A stretch of DNA of 64,000 bases from assembly GCF_016458275.1 (NCBI RefSeq), contig NZ_JAEMHM010000018.1:1-64000 (forward strand), given 5' to 3'. The position numbers and the translations under genes were made by a program. The DNA is from Geomesophilobacter sediminis. GTDB lineage: Bacteria > Desulfobacterota > Desulfuromonadia > Geobacterales > Geobacteraceae. The notes under the pieces are model-generated. The model was not told the DNA's origin, ran no database searches, and worked only from the letters and a program-made list of their open reading frames with translations. Of the stretch, positions 16,688 through 27,454 are shown one piece after another (position 1 is the first letter of the stretch; the number at the start of each line of letters is the position of its first letter).

Positions 16688-16833
16688 TGGCACTCCCGGA
16701 TTTTATTCAAGATGAAAAGCCTGAACCTCCCTCTCGGCTCGGGGTGAGGGAAGCAGCCACGCAGGGATCACCACCCCGCACCCGGCCTCCGGCCACCCTC
16801 TCCCGGAGGGGGAGGGGATATCGGGTAAGCCGA

Positions 16834-17709
16834 TTACAGGATCGCGTCCCGCTTCTCCTTGGAGTTGCGGAAGAAGGCCTCCAGGCCGGGACCGTCGGCC
16901 GCCGCGACCAACGTGCGGAGCTTTCCCAGGTAATCGGAGAAGAAATCCATCGTCTCCAGGATCGCCTCCTGGTTGGTGAGGGCGATGTCGCGCCACATGA
17001 CCGGATCGGAGGAAGCGATGCGGGTGAAGTCCCTGAATCCGCCGGCGGAGAAGGCGAGGAGCTCGCCGCCGAAGCGGTCGTAGCCATCCACGGCGTTCAC
17101 CAGCGAGTAGGCCACCATGTGCGGCAGGTGCGAGATCGCCGCGAGCATCCGGTCGTGGGTCGCCGGGTCCATCACCGGCACGGCGGAACCGGCGTACGCC
17201 CAGATCTTGACCACCTTGGCCAGGGCGGCCGGATCGGTCTTCTCGGTCGGGGTCACGATGCAGCGCTTCCCCTGGTACAGGGTGGCAAAGGATGCCTCGA
17301 CGCCGGAGTGTTCGGTACCCGCGATCGGGTGCCCGCCGACGAAGAAGGTTCCCGGGCGCATCAGCGGCTCGCAGGCGTTGACCACGAACTCCTTGACGCT
17401 CCCCCCGTCGGTGACGATGCAGCCATCTTCCAGATGCGGTGCGATCCGCTCCACCACGGTCGGGATCGAGCAGACCGGGGTTGCCACGAAGACGACGTCC
17501 GCCCCGCGCACCCCTTCGGTGGGGTCGAGGCAGTAGCGGTCGATGACACCGAGCTCGACGCCGCGTTTGAGGTTCGCCTCGCCGCGGCCGATGCCGACCA
17601 CCTCGCCGACCGCCCCCCGCTCGCGCAGCACGCGGGCGAGCGAACCGCCGATCAGCCCGAGGCCGATGACGGCCAGGCGTTTTACCAACGGAGTTGCAGC
17701 TTTTGTCAT
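16834..17709 (-). CDS. tyrA: Prephenate dehydrogenase
   Basis: 291 residues with an N-terminal NAD-binding Rossmann motif (Gly16, Gly18, Gly21 in VIGLGLIGGSLA), the GGHPIAGTE substrate loop and a helical dimerisation domain. It oxidises prephenate to 4-hydroxyphenylpyruvate for tyrosine synthesis. A longer in-frame ORF extends upstream into pheA; the ATG at 17709 is used because it overlaps the pheA stop (ATGA) and starts at the family's usual place. No C-terminal ACT domain is present. Confidence 0.95.
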   Translation of the reverse strand: MTKAATPLVKRLAVIGLGLIGGSLARVLRERGAVGEVVGIGRGEANLKRGVELGVIDRYCLDPTEGVRGADVVFVATPVCSIPTVVERIAPHLEDGCIVTDGGSVKEFVVNACEPLMRPGTFFVGGHPIAGTEHSGVEASFATLYQGKRCIVTPTEKTDPAALAKVVKIWAYAGSAVPVMDPATHDRMLAAISHLPHMVAYSLVNAVDGYDRFGGELLAFSAGGFRDFTRIASSDPVMWRDIALTNQEAILETMDFFSDYLGKLRTLVAAADGPGLEAFFRNSKEKRDAIL

Positions 17710-18782
17710 TTCGCTCTCGGGTAGGAGCCGAGCACTTTGACGAACTGGCAGCAGGAGGAGAGCTCCTGGACCGCTTCGGCAACCTGGGGATCTGAGATGT
17801 GACCGGAGAGGTCGAGGTAGAAGATGTATTCCCACGCCTTCCCTTTCAGGGGGCGGGATTCGATCTTCGTAAGGTTGATGCCGCGGCTGGCGAACGGGAC
17901 CAGCATCCGGTGCAGGATGCCCGGCTCGTCCTTGACCGAGAACATGAGCGAGGTCTTGTCGTCGCCGCTGCGGTCCGCGAACTTGCGCCCGACCACGAGG
18001 AAGCGGGTGAAGTTGTTCACCTGGTCCTCGATGCGCGCCTTCACCACCTTGAGGTTGTAAAGGGACGCGGCGTATTCGCTGGCGATGGCGGCGGCGGTGT
18101 AGTCCTCGGTGACGATCTGCGCGGCCAGAGTGGTCGACGCGACGTCGACCAGCGGGATGTTGGGAAGGTTGGTGGCGAGCCACTTGCGGCACTGGGCCAA
18201 GGGCTGCGGGTGCGAGTAGACCTTCTTGACGTCCTCGATCCGGCCGGTCCGGGAGAGGAGAAAATGGGAAACCTCGAGCAGGACCTCGGCGTTGATCTTG
18301 AGGTCGCTCTCCATGAACATGTCGAGGGTGTGGGAAATGACCCCCTCGGTGGAATTCTCGACCGGCACCAGGCCGTAGTACGCCTCACCCTTCTGGACCG
18401 CCTCGAAGACGGCGGGGATGGAGCGCTCCGGGGAGAGTTCGGCGGAAAGTCCGAACTGCTGCATGGCGGCAAGGTGGCTGAAGGTAGCGCTCGGGCCGAG
18501 GAAGGCGACCCGCATCGGGGACTCGAGGGCGAGCGAAGCGGAGATGATCTCGCGGAAAACGCCGCGCACCCCTTCGGACGGGAAGGGACCCGGGTTGTTG
18601 GCGGTCAGTCGCTCGTAAATCTCGCGCTCACGGCTGGGAACGTGAAAGTCGCTTTTGGTCTGGGTCTTGAGGGCGCCGACCTGCATCACCAGGGTTGCCC
18701 GCTGGTTCAGCAGTTCGAGGATCTTGTCGTCGATGGCGTCGATTTCTTGCCTGAGATTGGCGAGCGTCGGTTTGTCTGACAC
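17706..18782 (-). CDS. pheA: Bifunctional chorismate mutase / prephenate dehydratase
   Basis: 358 residues: an AroQ-type chorismate mutase domain (about 1-90), a prephenate dehydratase domain (about 93-270) with a conserved NSTEG motif, and an ACT domain (about 285-358) with the GILHRML and ESRPLKG segments that bind phenylalanine for feedback inhibition. The GTG at 18782 (VSDKPT) is chosen because AAGGTGA lies eight bases upstream and the mutase helix starts there; an ATG 20 codons earlier would add an unrelated leader. It is the first gene of the tyrA-aroA-cmk-ispH-rpsA-ihfB series. Confidence 0.95.
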   Translation of the reverse strand: MSDKPTLANLRQEIDAIDDKILELLNQRATLVMQVGALKTQTKSDFHVPSREREIYERLTANNPGPFPSEGVRGVFREIISASLALESPMRVAFLGPSATFSHLAAMQQFGLSAELSPERSIPAVFEAVQKGEAYYGLVPVENSTEGVISHTLDMFMESDLKINAEVLLEVSHFLLSRTGRIEDVKKVYSHPQPLAQCRKWLATNLPNIPLVDVASTTLAAQIVTEDYTAAAIASEYAASLYNLKVVKARIEDQVNNFTRFLVVGRKFADRSGDDKTSLMFSVKDEPGILHRMLVPFASRGINLTKIESRPLKGKAWEYIFYLDLSGHISDPQVAEAVQELSSCCQFVKVLGSYPRAK

Positions 18783-18898
18783 GCTTTCGGTCACCTTCCG
18801 GGCGGAAGTAAAAGTTCGGTAAAGGACATATCTATATGCCATGGCCCGGGGAATTGCAATGTTTTTTTGCCCGCGTCAAACAGAGCGCAAGGAACGGA

Positions 18899-19639
18899 TC
18901 AGAGCACCTCGGGGTGGGCCTTCGGGTCCATCGGATTCATGCGGATGGCGAGGGAGTAGAGGTACGGGTAATCGGATTTCAGGTGGGCCATGTAGGAGAC
19001 CCATTCGATCAGGAGATAGGTGTGGGCGCGCTTGAGGTCCCCGGAGAGATGGTCCAGGTCCGAGTTGGGGAGGCCGTCCAGGGATTGGCGCGCCTGGAGT
19101 TCCTCGATGACGTGGAAAACCGCCCAGAGGAGGTCGGTGAAGGAGGCGTGCTCCAGGAGGTTCGGGTTCTCCATGAGCATCAGCATGATCTCCTTCTTAT
19201 CCAGAAGGAGCTCCTTCAGAGCGGGGAGATCCCCCTTGCGGGCGTTGAGGCGGAGGTCCAGCCCCTTCAGGTAATCCTGGGCCGCGGCGAAGTCGTTGTC
19301 CTTCCAGTAGACGGTCGGGTGGAGGTGCCGGGAGAGTTCCACCCCATCCTCGAAGAAGGTGAGGAAGTCGCGCAGCAAGCGGTTGCCGATCTCGCTGAAG
19401 AAGACCCCGATCACCATGTTGAGCTTCTTGCGCATCGCTTCGCGCTCGCGCTCTTTCAGGACCCGTTCGATCATCAGCGTTACGAAGAGGACGTACACCG
19501 GGAGGAAGGCCAGGTTGCCCATGAAGGAGGAGCCGATCTCATCGAGCCGGCGGTAGAAGAAAAAATCGACGCCGTAAAGGGCGAGGGATACGAGAAGGAG
19601 CGACCAGACCATCGCGTCCTTGGGGATGCGGAAAAACAT
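18899..19639 (-). CDS. Membrane protein of unknown function
   Basis: 246 residues: two membrane helices near the N-terminus (about 9-26 and 37-57), then a long, soluble, mostly helical domain (about 60-246) rich in Leu, Lys and Asp. The ATG at 19639 follows GGAGGG; earlier in-frame ATGs would add a cysteine- and arginine-rich leader that looks noncoding. It lies upstream of pheA on the same strand, 116 bases away, and may share its transcript. I recognise no domain. Confidence 0.65.
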   Translation of the reverse strand: MFFRIPKDAMVWSLLLVSLALYGVDFFFYRRLDEIGSSFMGNLAFLPVYVLFVTLMIERVLKEREREAMRKKLNMVIGVFFSEIGNRLLRDFLTFFEDGVELSRHLHPTVYWKDNDFAAAQDYLKGLDLRLNARKGDLPALKELLLDKKEIMLMLMENPNLLEHASFTDLLWAVFHVIEELQARQSLDGLPNSDLDHLSGDLKRAHTYLLIEWVSYMAHLKSDYPYLYSLAIRMNPMDPKAHPEVL

Positions 19640-19806
19640 CTTCAAAAAACCCTCCAGATCAATGCATAGATGCGGCAGAGCAGACTCCCTCCCCCTTGAA
19701 CGGGAGGGGACGTGCCGGACCATCTTGTACCACAAAACGCAGGCGGCGTCCTCACTGATCTGCTGAGGACGCCGCCGTTCATGCCGCGGGGAAGCGCTGA
19801 GGCCGT

Positions 19807-22464
19807 CTATCCCCCCGGATTCGCATAAAGAAGCTCTTTCACCTTCGCCAGGAAATCGTTCACCGCGAAGGGCTTTTGAATGAAGTTCCTCCGGTCGCCG
19901 AGGAACCCCTGGTTGTCGACCACGGTGCGGGTATAGCCGGACATGAAAAGCACGATGAGATCGGGATGATCCTCGAGCAACTGCTGGTGCAGTTCCGGAC
20001 CGCTCAGATCCGGCATGACGACGTCGGTGATCAGCATGTCGAAAGTCCGTCCTCGAGCCAGCTCCAGGGCCTGCTGCGGGCCATCCGCCTGGGTGACGTT
20101 CAGCCCCCGGGTGGAAAGGAGATTCGCCGTCATCACGCGCAGCATCTCGTTATCCTCGACCAGCAAGATGGAGTGGCTCACCGCGGCGAAAACCACTTCG
20201 CCGCAGGGCTCGGCACGTTCGGCCGACACCTCGTCATCGACCACCGGGAAAAACACCTTGAAGGAGGTCCCCTTGCCGGGTTCGCTGTACACCCAGATGG
20301 ATCCCCCGTGCTGCTTCACCAGTCCGTAGACCGTGGCAAGCCCGAGTCCGCTCCCCTGCCCGACCGGTTTGGTGGTGAAGAACGGTTCGAAAACCTGCTC
20401 CATGGTTTGGGTGTCCATGCCGCAACCGTCGTCGGTTACCGCGAACATCATGTAGCGCCCCGGCTTGACGCTGGTGTGGTGGCGCGCATACGCCTGATCG
20501 AGGACCATCAGGGCCGTCTCGATGGTGATCGTCCCCTTGCCGCTGATGGCATCCTGGGCGTTGACGGCGAGATTCATCATGATCTGCTCGATCTGGTTCA
20601 CGTCGGCCCGGATGTTGTGGATCTGGTCGGAGGGCTTCCACTGGATCTCGATATTCTCCCGGATGGTACGGCGCAAAATGTCGTAGAAGGAAGAAATCAC
20701 CTGGTTGAGATCGACCACCTTTATGTCCAGCATCTGCTTGCGCCCGAAGCTCAACAGCTGTTGCACCAGAATCCGGGCCCGGTTGGCGGCAAGCAGGATC
20801 TGGTCCGCCATATCCACCCCGCCCCGCTCGGCGATGAAGTCCATCTTCAGAAGCTCCGTGTACACCATGATCGGCGTCAGCAGGTTATTGAGGTCGTGAG
20901 CCATTCCGCCGGCAAGCCTGCCGATGGATTCCATCCGCTGGATCTGGTGCAGTTGATCCTTCAACTGCTTCTTCTCCGTCTCAGCCTCCAACCGCTCGGT
21001 AATGTCCCGCACCACCGCCAGGAAGCAGGCCTCCCCGCCGATGCTCGTGGGGGAGATGAGCACCTCCGTCCAGACCGGCTCGCCGCCTTTGCGGCGGCAT
21101 TCCCATTCAAAGGAGGCCGCATCGGCAAGGTTTCGGCTGGTCTCCCCCTCGCCCGCCGTAAGCCAAGGGATGGGAGCCGATGCCACCCCGAGGTCCTGCA
21201 CGGTGAGGGAGAGGATCTCCGCCTTCGAGTACCCGTACATCTGTTGCACGGTGTCGTTTGCGTCCAGGATCCGCCCCGACTCCCGGTCGTGCAGGATGAT
21301 GGCGTCTTTACTGGCGTCGAAGATCATCTGGTATTTCATTTCGCTGGCCCGGCGCGCCTCCTCCCCGAGAGCGAGTTCCTTGGCCAGGTTGTCGAAGGAT
21401 TCCCCGAGACTCCCCAGCTCCCCTCCGGCGACCAGACCGGAGATCGGCGCGTCCAGTCCACCGTCCGCCAGATGCTGCGAGGCCTTTTTCAGAACCAGGA
21501 TGCGATCGGCGATCGAGCGGTTGGCGATGAGCAGCGCGATGTAAAGTGCGACGATGAGGCCGGGCATCAACAGCGCCAGGTTGCTCCAGAGGATCTTGTT
21601 GGCGTTGGCCAAAACCGCGGCGGTAGGAATTCCTACCCGAATGTACATGTACGGGGCTTCCTCACCGGCAAGACGCATCTTGCGGTAGGCAACGTAATAG
21701 GTCCCATCCCCCAGAAACCGGCTCAGGCCATGCCCTTCTTCCGGTCCGTTTTTCATCTCATCGAAGAGCCGCGGGTCCAGCCGCTTCCCCACAAAGCGGA
21801 TCGCGTCGGCCGCTCCGCTGAGAATCACCCCGCTGTGATCGATGATGAGAAAGTTGCTTCCGGCGGGAAGCTTGGCATCGGCAAATGCCTTCTCATAGGG
21901 CCCCAGGTCGAACCCCAGGGAGAGGACACCGATGATCTCGCCGCGCTCGTCTCGGAGGGGATAGCCAAAGTTGAACACCGGCTTGAAGATGGCCCTGCTG
22001 ATGATGTATTCCCCGGAGGAGAACCTCCCGGCGGCGATGGGGTTTTTGAAGTAACGGCGGTCGGCGACGGAGCGATTGCGCAGGGCTTTGACGGCGGAGG
22101 CAAGGACGAGGCCATCCGGGTTGATGATGGCTATGTTCGAGTAGTGGGAGTTGAGACGCAGGATCTCGGCCAACAGCGGCTCCACATTCGCCGGATCCCC
22201 CCTTTTGACCGCGGGGAGCTGGGCCAGGGCACTCACCAATTGCTGCGCCGCGGCCACCAGGTTCTTCTGTTGCAGCGCCATGCTGTCGGCGAGCCGTTGC
22301 GAGTCCAGTACCGCTATCTTGATCGCCTCGCTCCGCAATTTCATCCCGGAGTACAGGATCATCCCACCCGCCGGCACGGCAGTGATCAACACAATGAAAA
22401 CGAGCTGCGCCCGTATTGTCAGAGAGAAAAACCGGGTCATGGCACTGGAAAGAATATTGAGCAT
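19807..22464 (-). CDS. Cache-HAMP-PAS hybrid histidine kinase with receiver
   Basis: 885 residues: membrane helix (about 15-38), large periplasmic dCache-type sensor (about 40-290), second helix (about 292-316), HAMP-like linker, PAS domain (about 383-500), kinase core with phospho-acceptor His523 (MAHDLNN), ATPase domain ([12 protein letters not shown]) and a C-terminal receiver with Asp814 (TDVVMPD). It should sense a small extracytoplasmic ligand and pass phosphate within itself. It is a clear paralogue of the frameshifted kinase at 6661-9275. GGGAGG precedes the ATG. The gene is monocistronic, and no separate output regulator is adjacent. Confidence 0.92.
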   Translation of the reverse strand: MLNILSSAMTRFFSLTIRAQLVFIVLITAVPAGGMILYSGMKLRSEAIKIAVLDSQRLADSMALQQKNLVAAAQQLVSALAQLPAVKRGDPANVEPLLAEILRLNSHYSNIAIINPDGLVLASAVKALRNRSVADRRYFKNPIAAGRFSSGEYIISRAIFKPVFNFGYPLRDERGEIIGVLSLGFDLGPYEKAFADAKLPAGSNFLIIDHSGVILSGAADAIRFVGKRLDPRLFDEMKNGPEEGHGLSRFLGDGTYYVAYRKMRLAGEEAPYMYIRVGIPTAAVLANANKILWSNLALLMPGLIVALYIALLIANRSIADRILVLKKASQHLADGGLDAPISGLVAGGELGSLGESFDNLAKELALGEEARRASEMKYQMIFDASKDAIILHDRESGRILDANDTVQQMYGYSKAEILSLTVQDLGVASAPIPWLTAGEGETSRNLADAASFEWECRRKGGEPVWTEVLISPTSIGGEACFLAVVRDITERLEAETEKKQLKDQLHQIQRMESIGRLAGGMAHDLNNLLTPIMVYTELLKMDFIAERGGVDMADQILLAANRARILVQQLLSFGRKQMLDIKVVDLNQVISSFYDILRRTIRENIEIQWKPSDQIHNIRADVNQIEQIMMNLAVNAQDAISGKGTITIETALMVLDQAYARHHTSVKPGRYMMFAVTDDGCGMDTQTMEQVFEPFFTTKPVGQGSGLGLATVYGLVKQHGGSIWVYSEPGKGTSFKVFFPVVDDEVSAERAEPCGEVVFAAVSHSILLVEDNEMLRVMTANLLSTRGLNVTQADGPQQALELARGRTFDMLITDVVMPDLSGPELHQQLLEDHPDLIVLFMSGYTRTVVDNQGFLGDRRNFIQKPFAVNDFLAKVKELLYANPGG

Positions 22465-22662
22465 CCTGGCCTCCCTTCTTCAACAGGGTGATCCAATAGA
22501 CCCTGGCGACGAAAATTAAAGGCCATTCACTATAGCGCAAGTTTCCTGAGCCGGTAGGGTTGGACGGGAAAAAAGGGGAAGGGTTTATCGGGGTGGGACG
22601 GACGATCGCAAGGCCGGAGCAGTAAAAGGGATCACTCCTTTTCCCCGGCGAAGATTCACTTA

Positions 22663-23820
22663 TTACCCGATTCGTTTCAGCCCGGCGGCGATCCGGATGG
22701 TGGAGCCGCGCCAGGTCGGGAAAATACCGGAAACCACCCCAACCGTGAGCGCAGCCAGCATCTCCAGGAGGATGGTCTCCCGGGAAACGGAGAAGAAAGG
22801 AAAGTACTGGGCGAGTTCTACCTCGATCCAGTGCGCCGCGGGAAAAGTCAGAACGACCCCGAGAATCCCACCGGCGAGCGAGATCGCCACCGATTCGCCG
22901 AAGATGATGCCGCCGATGTGCGGCGCGGTGAAGCCAAGCGTCTTCATGGTCGCGTATTCCCCGAGCCGCTCCCGCGCCGTCATCGCCATGGTGTTGGCCG
23001 CCACGACCATGATGATCGCGATCACCATGTAAGAGACGATCTGGATCGCGACCATGATCGCCTCAGTCATGGAGACGAAGCCCAGGTTGAAGGCGCGCTC
23101 GGTCTCGGTAAGGGTCTCGGCCAGGGAATTCTTGAAAAGGGCATCCACCGCGACCGCCACGTCCGGCGCCACCGCGGGGCTGGTCACCCCGATAATGTAA
23201 AAGCCGACCTGGTCCGCCCTCCCCGCCGCGGTCTGCCGCACCGCTTCGTTGAGGTAATCCCAGTGGAAGAGAAGCACCCGCTCCTCTGTGGTCCGATCCG
23301 CGCCGTGGTAGATGCCGCGCACCACGAACTCCCACTGCCCGGGATAGATGGTCCCTTTGAGCGTGACGAGGTCGCCGATCTTCCAGCCGTAGGTCTTGGC
23401 CAGCCGGTTCCCGACGATGCAGGCCTTGCGGTCCATGAGAAAGGCCGACTTCTCCTTCTCGGGGAGGACGAACTCGGGATAGAGCTCGAGGTAGCTTTTC
23501 GGTTCCACGGCGTAGTTGGCGAAGAAGTGCTTCTCATCGATGTAGATGCCGCCGAACCAGCTGCCGTAGGCGACCTTTTTCACCCCCGGCACCCCGCGGA
23601 TCCGCTCCAGGTACGACACCGGCAGCGGGAAGATGAGCGATATCGAGTTCCGGGTTATCAGCCGGGTATCCGAGGCACGATCGACACCCGCATACCACAG
23701 CCCGACCAGCGTCCGCAGCAGGCCGTAGGCCAGCACCGCAACCGCCACCCCGACAATGGTCAGGATCGACCGCAACCGGTGGCGGAAGATGTTCTTTATG
23801 ACGAACTTGAGGAAGAACAT
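22663..23820 (-). CDS. ABC transporter permease, MacB/FtsX type (second copy)
   Basis: 385 residues with one N-terminal helix, a periplasmic domain of about 230 residues and three C-terminal helices, the MacB/FtsX layout. The last gene of an operon with adaptor (26164), ATPase (25337) and another permease (24065). It probably pairs with the other permease to extract lipids, lipoproteins or a drug from the inner membrane. The ATG at 23820 begins the first helix; upstream in-frame sequence is repeat DNA, so its ribosome-binding site lies close to a heptamer array and is weak. Confidence 0.88.
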   Translation of the reverse strand: MFFLKFVIKNIFRHRLRSILTIVGVAVAVLAYGLLRTLVGLWYAGVDRASDTRLITRNSISLIFPLPVSYLERIRGVPGVKKVAYGSWFGGIYIDEKHFFANYAVEPKSYLELYPEFVLPEKEKSAFLMDRKACIVGNRLAKTYGWKIGDLVTLKGTIYPGQWEFVVRGIYHGADRTTEERVLLFHWDYLNEAVRQTAAGRADQVGFYIIGVTSPAVAPDVAVAVDALFKNSLAETLTETERAFNLGFVSMTEAIMVAIQIVSYMVIAIIMVVAANTMAMTARERLGEYATMKTLGFTAPHIGGIIFGESVAISLAGGILGVVLTFPAAHWIEVELAQYFPFFSVSRETILLEMLAALTVGVVSGIFPTWRGSTIRIAAGLKRIG

Positions 23821-23829
23821 AGGGAACCC

Positions 23830-23860
23830 GGGGCTCGGGGCTGGGGACTGGGGGCTCGGG
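23830..23860. repeat. Heptamer array, unit GGGGCTG / GGGACTG
   Basis: Four 7-base units (GGGGCTC, GGGGCTG, GGGACTG, GGGGCTC) plus GGG, lying just upstream of the permease start codon. The units resemble those at 45274. Confidence 0.8.
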
Positions 23861-23917
23861 AAAGCTCCGTCCGACTGGCCTCCTGGCGAAAATACTCTCG
23901 TTACTTTTAACTCTCGT

Positions 23918-24034
23918 TTCCAAGGTCCACCTTGGGACACTAGGATTCCAAAGCGCCAGCTTTGTAAGACCACCTGTTTGCGAAGCTGGAGCTTCGCGCT
24001 CTAAGGCAGGTTCCCAAGGTGGACCTTGGGAACC
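23918..24034. repeat. Cluster of four short palindromes
   Basis: Four hairpins in a row between the permease genes: centred on GGTCCACC (23918-23937), GCGCCAGC (23947-23966), AGCTGGAGCT (23980-23997) and GGTGGACC (24009-24034). The outer two are inverted versions of each other and the inner two share an AGC core. This looks like a compound mobile palindrome and not a terminator, since no T-run follows. Confidence 0.75.
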
Positions 24035-24064
24035 AGGAAAAAGCCCCTGGCCCCGCCTTCCAAC

Positions 24065-25237
24065 CTACCCCCCGCTTCTAAGTGCCTCCACGATGTTCAT
24101 CCGCGAGGCCCGGAACGCCGGGAGGGTCCCCCCGATCAACCCCATGACGAGCGAAAAGAAAAGCGATTTCCAGAAAATCCCCAAGGTCAGGGTGAAGGAG
24201 AAGGCGAGCTCGGAAAAGGACTGCCAGTTCATGGTGGAAATCGTGATGAGCTGCATGAAAGATGCCCCGATGACGCCCAGGATCCCGCCGCACAAACCCA
24301 GCAGCAGGGACTCGATCACAAACGCCGAGAGGATGTCCCGCCGGCGAAACCCGAGCGCCCGCAGCGTACCGATCTCGGTCACCCGGTTGGCGACCGCCGC
24401 ATACATGGTGATGGTCGCCCCGATGACCGCACCGATCGAGAAGACGATGGTCAAAACCATCCCGAGGATGCGCAGAAATTTCGCCATCGCCTCGGACTGG
24501 TCCAGGTAGTAGCGGGTCTCCCGCTTGGCCTCCACGGTCAGCCGCGGATCGCCTTCGATCCGGCTTTTGAACTCGTCGAACTCGGAGCTGTCCCGCAACC
24601 GGAAGATCACCGACGAGTAGACCGGCCGTCGGAACGCCTGCATCATCTGCTCGACGTCACCCCAGATCTCCGAGGAAAAGCCGGTCGCCCCGGCATCGAA
24701 GACCCCGACCACGCGCCAGTCGCGCATCCCGAAGCGAAGCGTCTCCCCGAGGCCGGCCCCCTTGAAGCGCCGTGCGATGCTCTTTCCGGCGATAACCTCC
24801 GCCAGGCCGGGATGGGGCAGCCTCCCTTCGATCAGGCGCACCGCCGGGCGCAGCGTAAAGGAGGCCGGAGTGGCAACCCCGCGGATGACCACGTTGGCCG
24901 GCTTGTGGGTCCCCCGCTTCTGCAGGTTGATGAGGACCACCAGTTCCTTGGCGAGAAGCGGCTGGCCGTCCGCGCCGATCGCCACCTCAGGCTGCGTCTC
25001 GACCAGCGCCGCCTGGGTGCGCTCCACCCCGCTTTGCACCTCCGAGTTGGAGGATTTGCGCAGGACCACGACGTTATCCGGCGAGCCGGTCTGGACCAGC
25101 GTCTGCTGCAGCCCTTCGGCCAGCATCAGCGTCGCCGCGAAAACGAAGACGACCAGCCCCATGCCGCTGGCGGTAAGAACCGTAGTCAGCCGGCGGGTCC
25201 AGAGGTTACGGAAGCTGTATGAAATAGGAATGCCCAT
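24065..25237 (-). CDS. ABC transporter permease, MacB/FtsX type (first copy)
   Basis: 390 residues: one N-terminal helix (about 20-42), a periplasmic domain and three C-terminal helices, ending in an ALRSGG tail usual for FtsX-like permeases (conserved [12 protein letters not shown] segment). It would form the transmembrane part of the exporter with the permease at 22663 and the ATPase at 25337. The ATG at 25237 is used over a GTG three codons earlier; neither has a strong ribosome-binding site because a heptamer array ends right there. Confidence 0.9.
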   Translation of the reverse strand: MGIPISYSFRNLWTRRLTTVLTASGMGLVVFVFAATLMLAEGLQQTLVQTGSPDNVVVLRKSSNSEVQSGVERTQAALVETQPEVAIGADGQPLLAKELVVLINLQKRGTHKPANVVIRGVATPASFTLRPAVRLIEGRLPHPGLAEVIAGKSIARRFKGAGLGETLRFGMRDWRVVGVFDAGATGFSSEIWGDVEQMMQAFRRPVYSSVIFRLRDSSEFDEFKSRIEGDPRLTVEAKRETRYYLDQSEAMAKFLRILGMVLTIVFSIGAVIGATITMYAAVANRVTEIGTLRALGFRRRDILSAFVIESLLLGLCGGILGVIGASFMQLITISTMNWQSFSELAFSFTLTLGIFWKSLFFSLVMGLIGGTLPAFRASRMNIVEALRSGG

Positions 25238-25246
25238 AAAGACCAC

Positions 25247-25331
25247 GTTCGACGTTCTGCGTTCGACGTTCGACGTTTTTTCGCGCTACCAACGAATTCA
25301 TTGTTTGCGCGTCGAACGTCGCACGCCGAAC
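25247..25331. repeat. Inverted pair of GTTCGAC heptamer arrays
   Basis: Units GTTCGAC, GTTCTGC, GTTCGAC, GTTCGAC (25247-25274), then a 36-base centre, then the complementary units GTCGAAC, GTCGCAC, GCCGAAC (25311-25331). The whole can fold as a long hairpin in the gap between ATPase and permease genes. The unit is that of the array at position 1. Confidence 0.85.
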
Positions 25332-25336
25332 GGATG

Positions 25337-26014
<678 letters not shown>

Positions 26015-26024
26015 ATGAGTCTCA

Positions 26025-26151
26025 GTTCAGCGTTCAATGTTCAAGGTTTGTGGGTGGATGATCAGGGGCGTCCAACAGGCAAAGGAGACCACTCTGCGAT
26101 GCATTTCCATCTTCACATGGAATGCACAAGGCCCAACGTTGAACGTTGAAC
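26025..26151. repeat. Inverted pair of GTTCAA-type heptamer arrays
   Basis: Units GTTCAGC, GTTCAAT, GTTCAAG (26025-26045) face GCCCAAC, GTTGAAC, GTTGAAC (26131-26151) across an 85-base centre. The period is exactly seven. The element sits between the adaptor and ATPase genes. Confidence 0.8.
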
Positions 26152-26163
26152 CTTGGACCGAAT

Positions 26164-27381
26164 TTACTTCTCCGCCGTCTTGATCCGGCCCCCGTCATGC
26201 AGCTTGTCCAGCGGCTTGATCGCGATCCGCTCCCCCGGCTTCACCCCACTCACCACCTCCACCAGGTCACCGATCTTGCCACCCAGCGTTACCGGCGTCT
26301 CCACCACGCGATCGCCCCGCACCACGTACACCACGGACCGGTCTCCTTTTTTGGCAATCGACGTCGGCGGAAGCGCCGTCTTCGGCTTCTGCTCGCCGGG
26401 CTGCAGCGGGTGCTCCAGAAAGGCGACCTTCGCGCTCATCTCGGGAAGGATGCGCCGGTCGTGGTCCAGAAAACGGACCTTCACCATCACACTCCCCTTG
26501 CTGCGGTCGGCCGTCGGGACGATGGTATGCACCTCGCCCCGGAACCGGCTTTCCGGCAGGGCGTCCAGCAGTACCTCGCAGGGCTGCCCGGCGCGTACCT
26601 TGCTCAGGTTCGATTCCGAGACATCCGCCTCCACTTCCAGGGAACTCATATCCGCCATGGTGACGACCGCGGCCTTCGCGTTCGCCGCAGCGGCCAGCGG
26701 GGAGACGATGTCGCCGATATCCGCGTTCTTGGTGAGCACCACCCCGTCGAACGGGGAGCGGATCAGGGTGTATTCCACGGCCACCGCGGCGCCGTTGAGC
26801 CCCGCCTCTGCGGCCTTCACCGCGGCGGCGGCCCCGGCCGTCCCGGCGACATCGCGCTTGTAACGCGCCTCGGCGGTATCGTAGTCCGCCTGGGAGACGA
26901 TCCCCTCCGACAGGAGCTGCTTATAACGCTTCAGGTTGCGGCTCGCGTCACGTTCTTCCACTTCCGCCTGGGTCAGCGAATCGCGGGCCGTCTTCAGGTT
27001 GGCCGCGGCCTGAAGCCGGGACGCCTCGACGTCGCGGTTCTCCAGCCGGGCCAGGAGCTGCCCCGCCTTCACCACGCTCCCTTCCTCCACGCCGAGCCAT
27101 TCCAAGCGCCCCGTTGCCTTGGAGGAAACCGCCGCCTTGCGCTGGGCGACCACGTAACCGCTGGCATTGAGCAGGGAAAACGTCTGCGAGGGATAGACCA
27201 TGGAAACCGTCGCCGTTTCCACCTCCACGGGCCGGGCCAGAACCCCCTTCCACAGGATGACGGCAACGACCACCGCCCCGAGAGCGATTCCCCCCCAGAA
27301 ACGCGGGCCCCTGCGCCGCGAGCTTTTGGCGGTGAAACTTCCCTTATCGATGGTCAGCTTACTGAGATCTTCTTGAGCCAT
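26164..27381 (-). CDS. HlyD/MacA-type periplasmic adaptor of an ABC exporter
   Basis: 405 residues: cytoplasmic N-terminus, one membrane anchor (about 28-50), a barrel-sandwich (biotinyl-lipoyl-like) domain split by a helical hairpin (about 95-215), and beta-barrel and membrane-proximal domains. It would bridge the inner-membrane permeases to an outer-membrane channel, which is not encoded here. First gene of the operon with the ATPase and two permeases. ATG at 27381, with a weak Shine-Dalgarno-like stretch upstream. Confidence 0.92.
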   Translation of the reverse strand: MAQEDLSKLTIDKGSFTAKSSRRRGPRFWGGIALGAVVVAVILWKGVLARPVEVETATVSMVYPSQTFSLLNASGYVVAQRKAAVSSKATGRLEWLGVEEGSVVKAGQLLARLENRDVEASRLQAAANLKTARDSLTQAEVEERDASRNLKRYKQLLSEGIVSQADYDTAEARYKRDVAGTAGAAAAVKAAEAGLNGAAVAVEYTLIRSPFDGVVLTKNADIGDIVSPLAAAANAKAAVVTMADMSSLEVEADVSESNLSKVRAGQPCEVLLDALPESRFRGEVHTIVPTADRSKGSVMVKVRFLDHDRRILPEMSAKVAFLEHPLQPGEQKPKTALPPTSIAKKGDRSVVYVVRGDRVVETPVTLGGKIGDLVEVVSGVKPGERIAIKPLDKLHDGGRIKTAEK

Positions 27382-27454
27382 GTAGCATCTCCGGCAGAAA
27401 AGAGTTCAGGTTACCAGGTTGAGCCGATTAAAGCCGTGAACTCGGGGACAGGGA

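Noticed and set aside
19876-22491. Plus-strand ORF of 871 codons
   Set aside because: Complete antisense to the Cache hybrid kinase. The sense frame has every kinase motif; this one has no domain and a composition rich in His, Gly and Asp.
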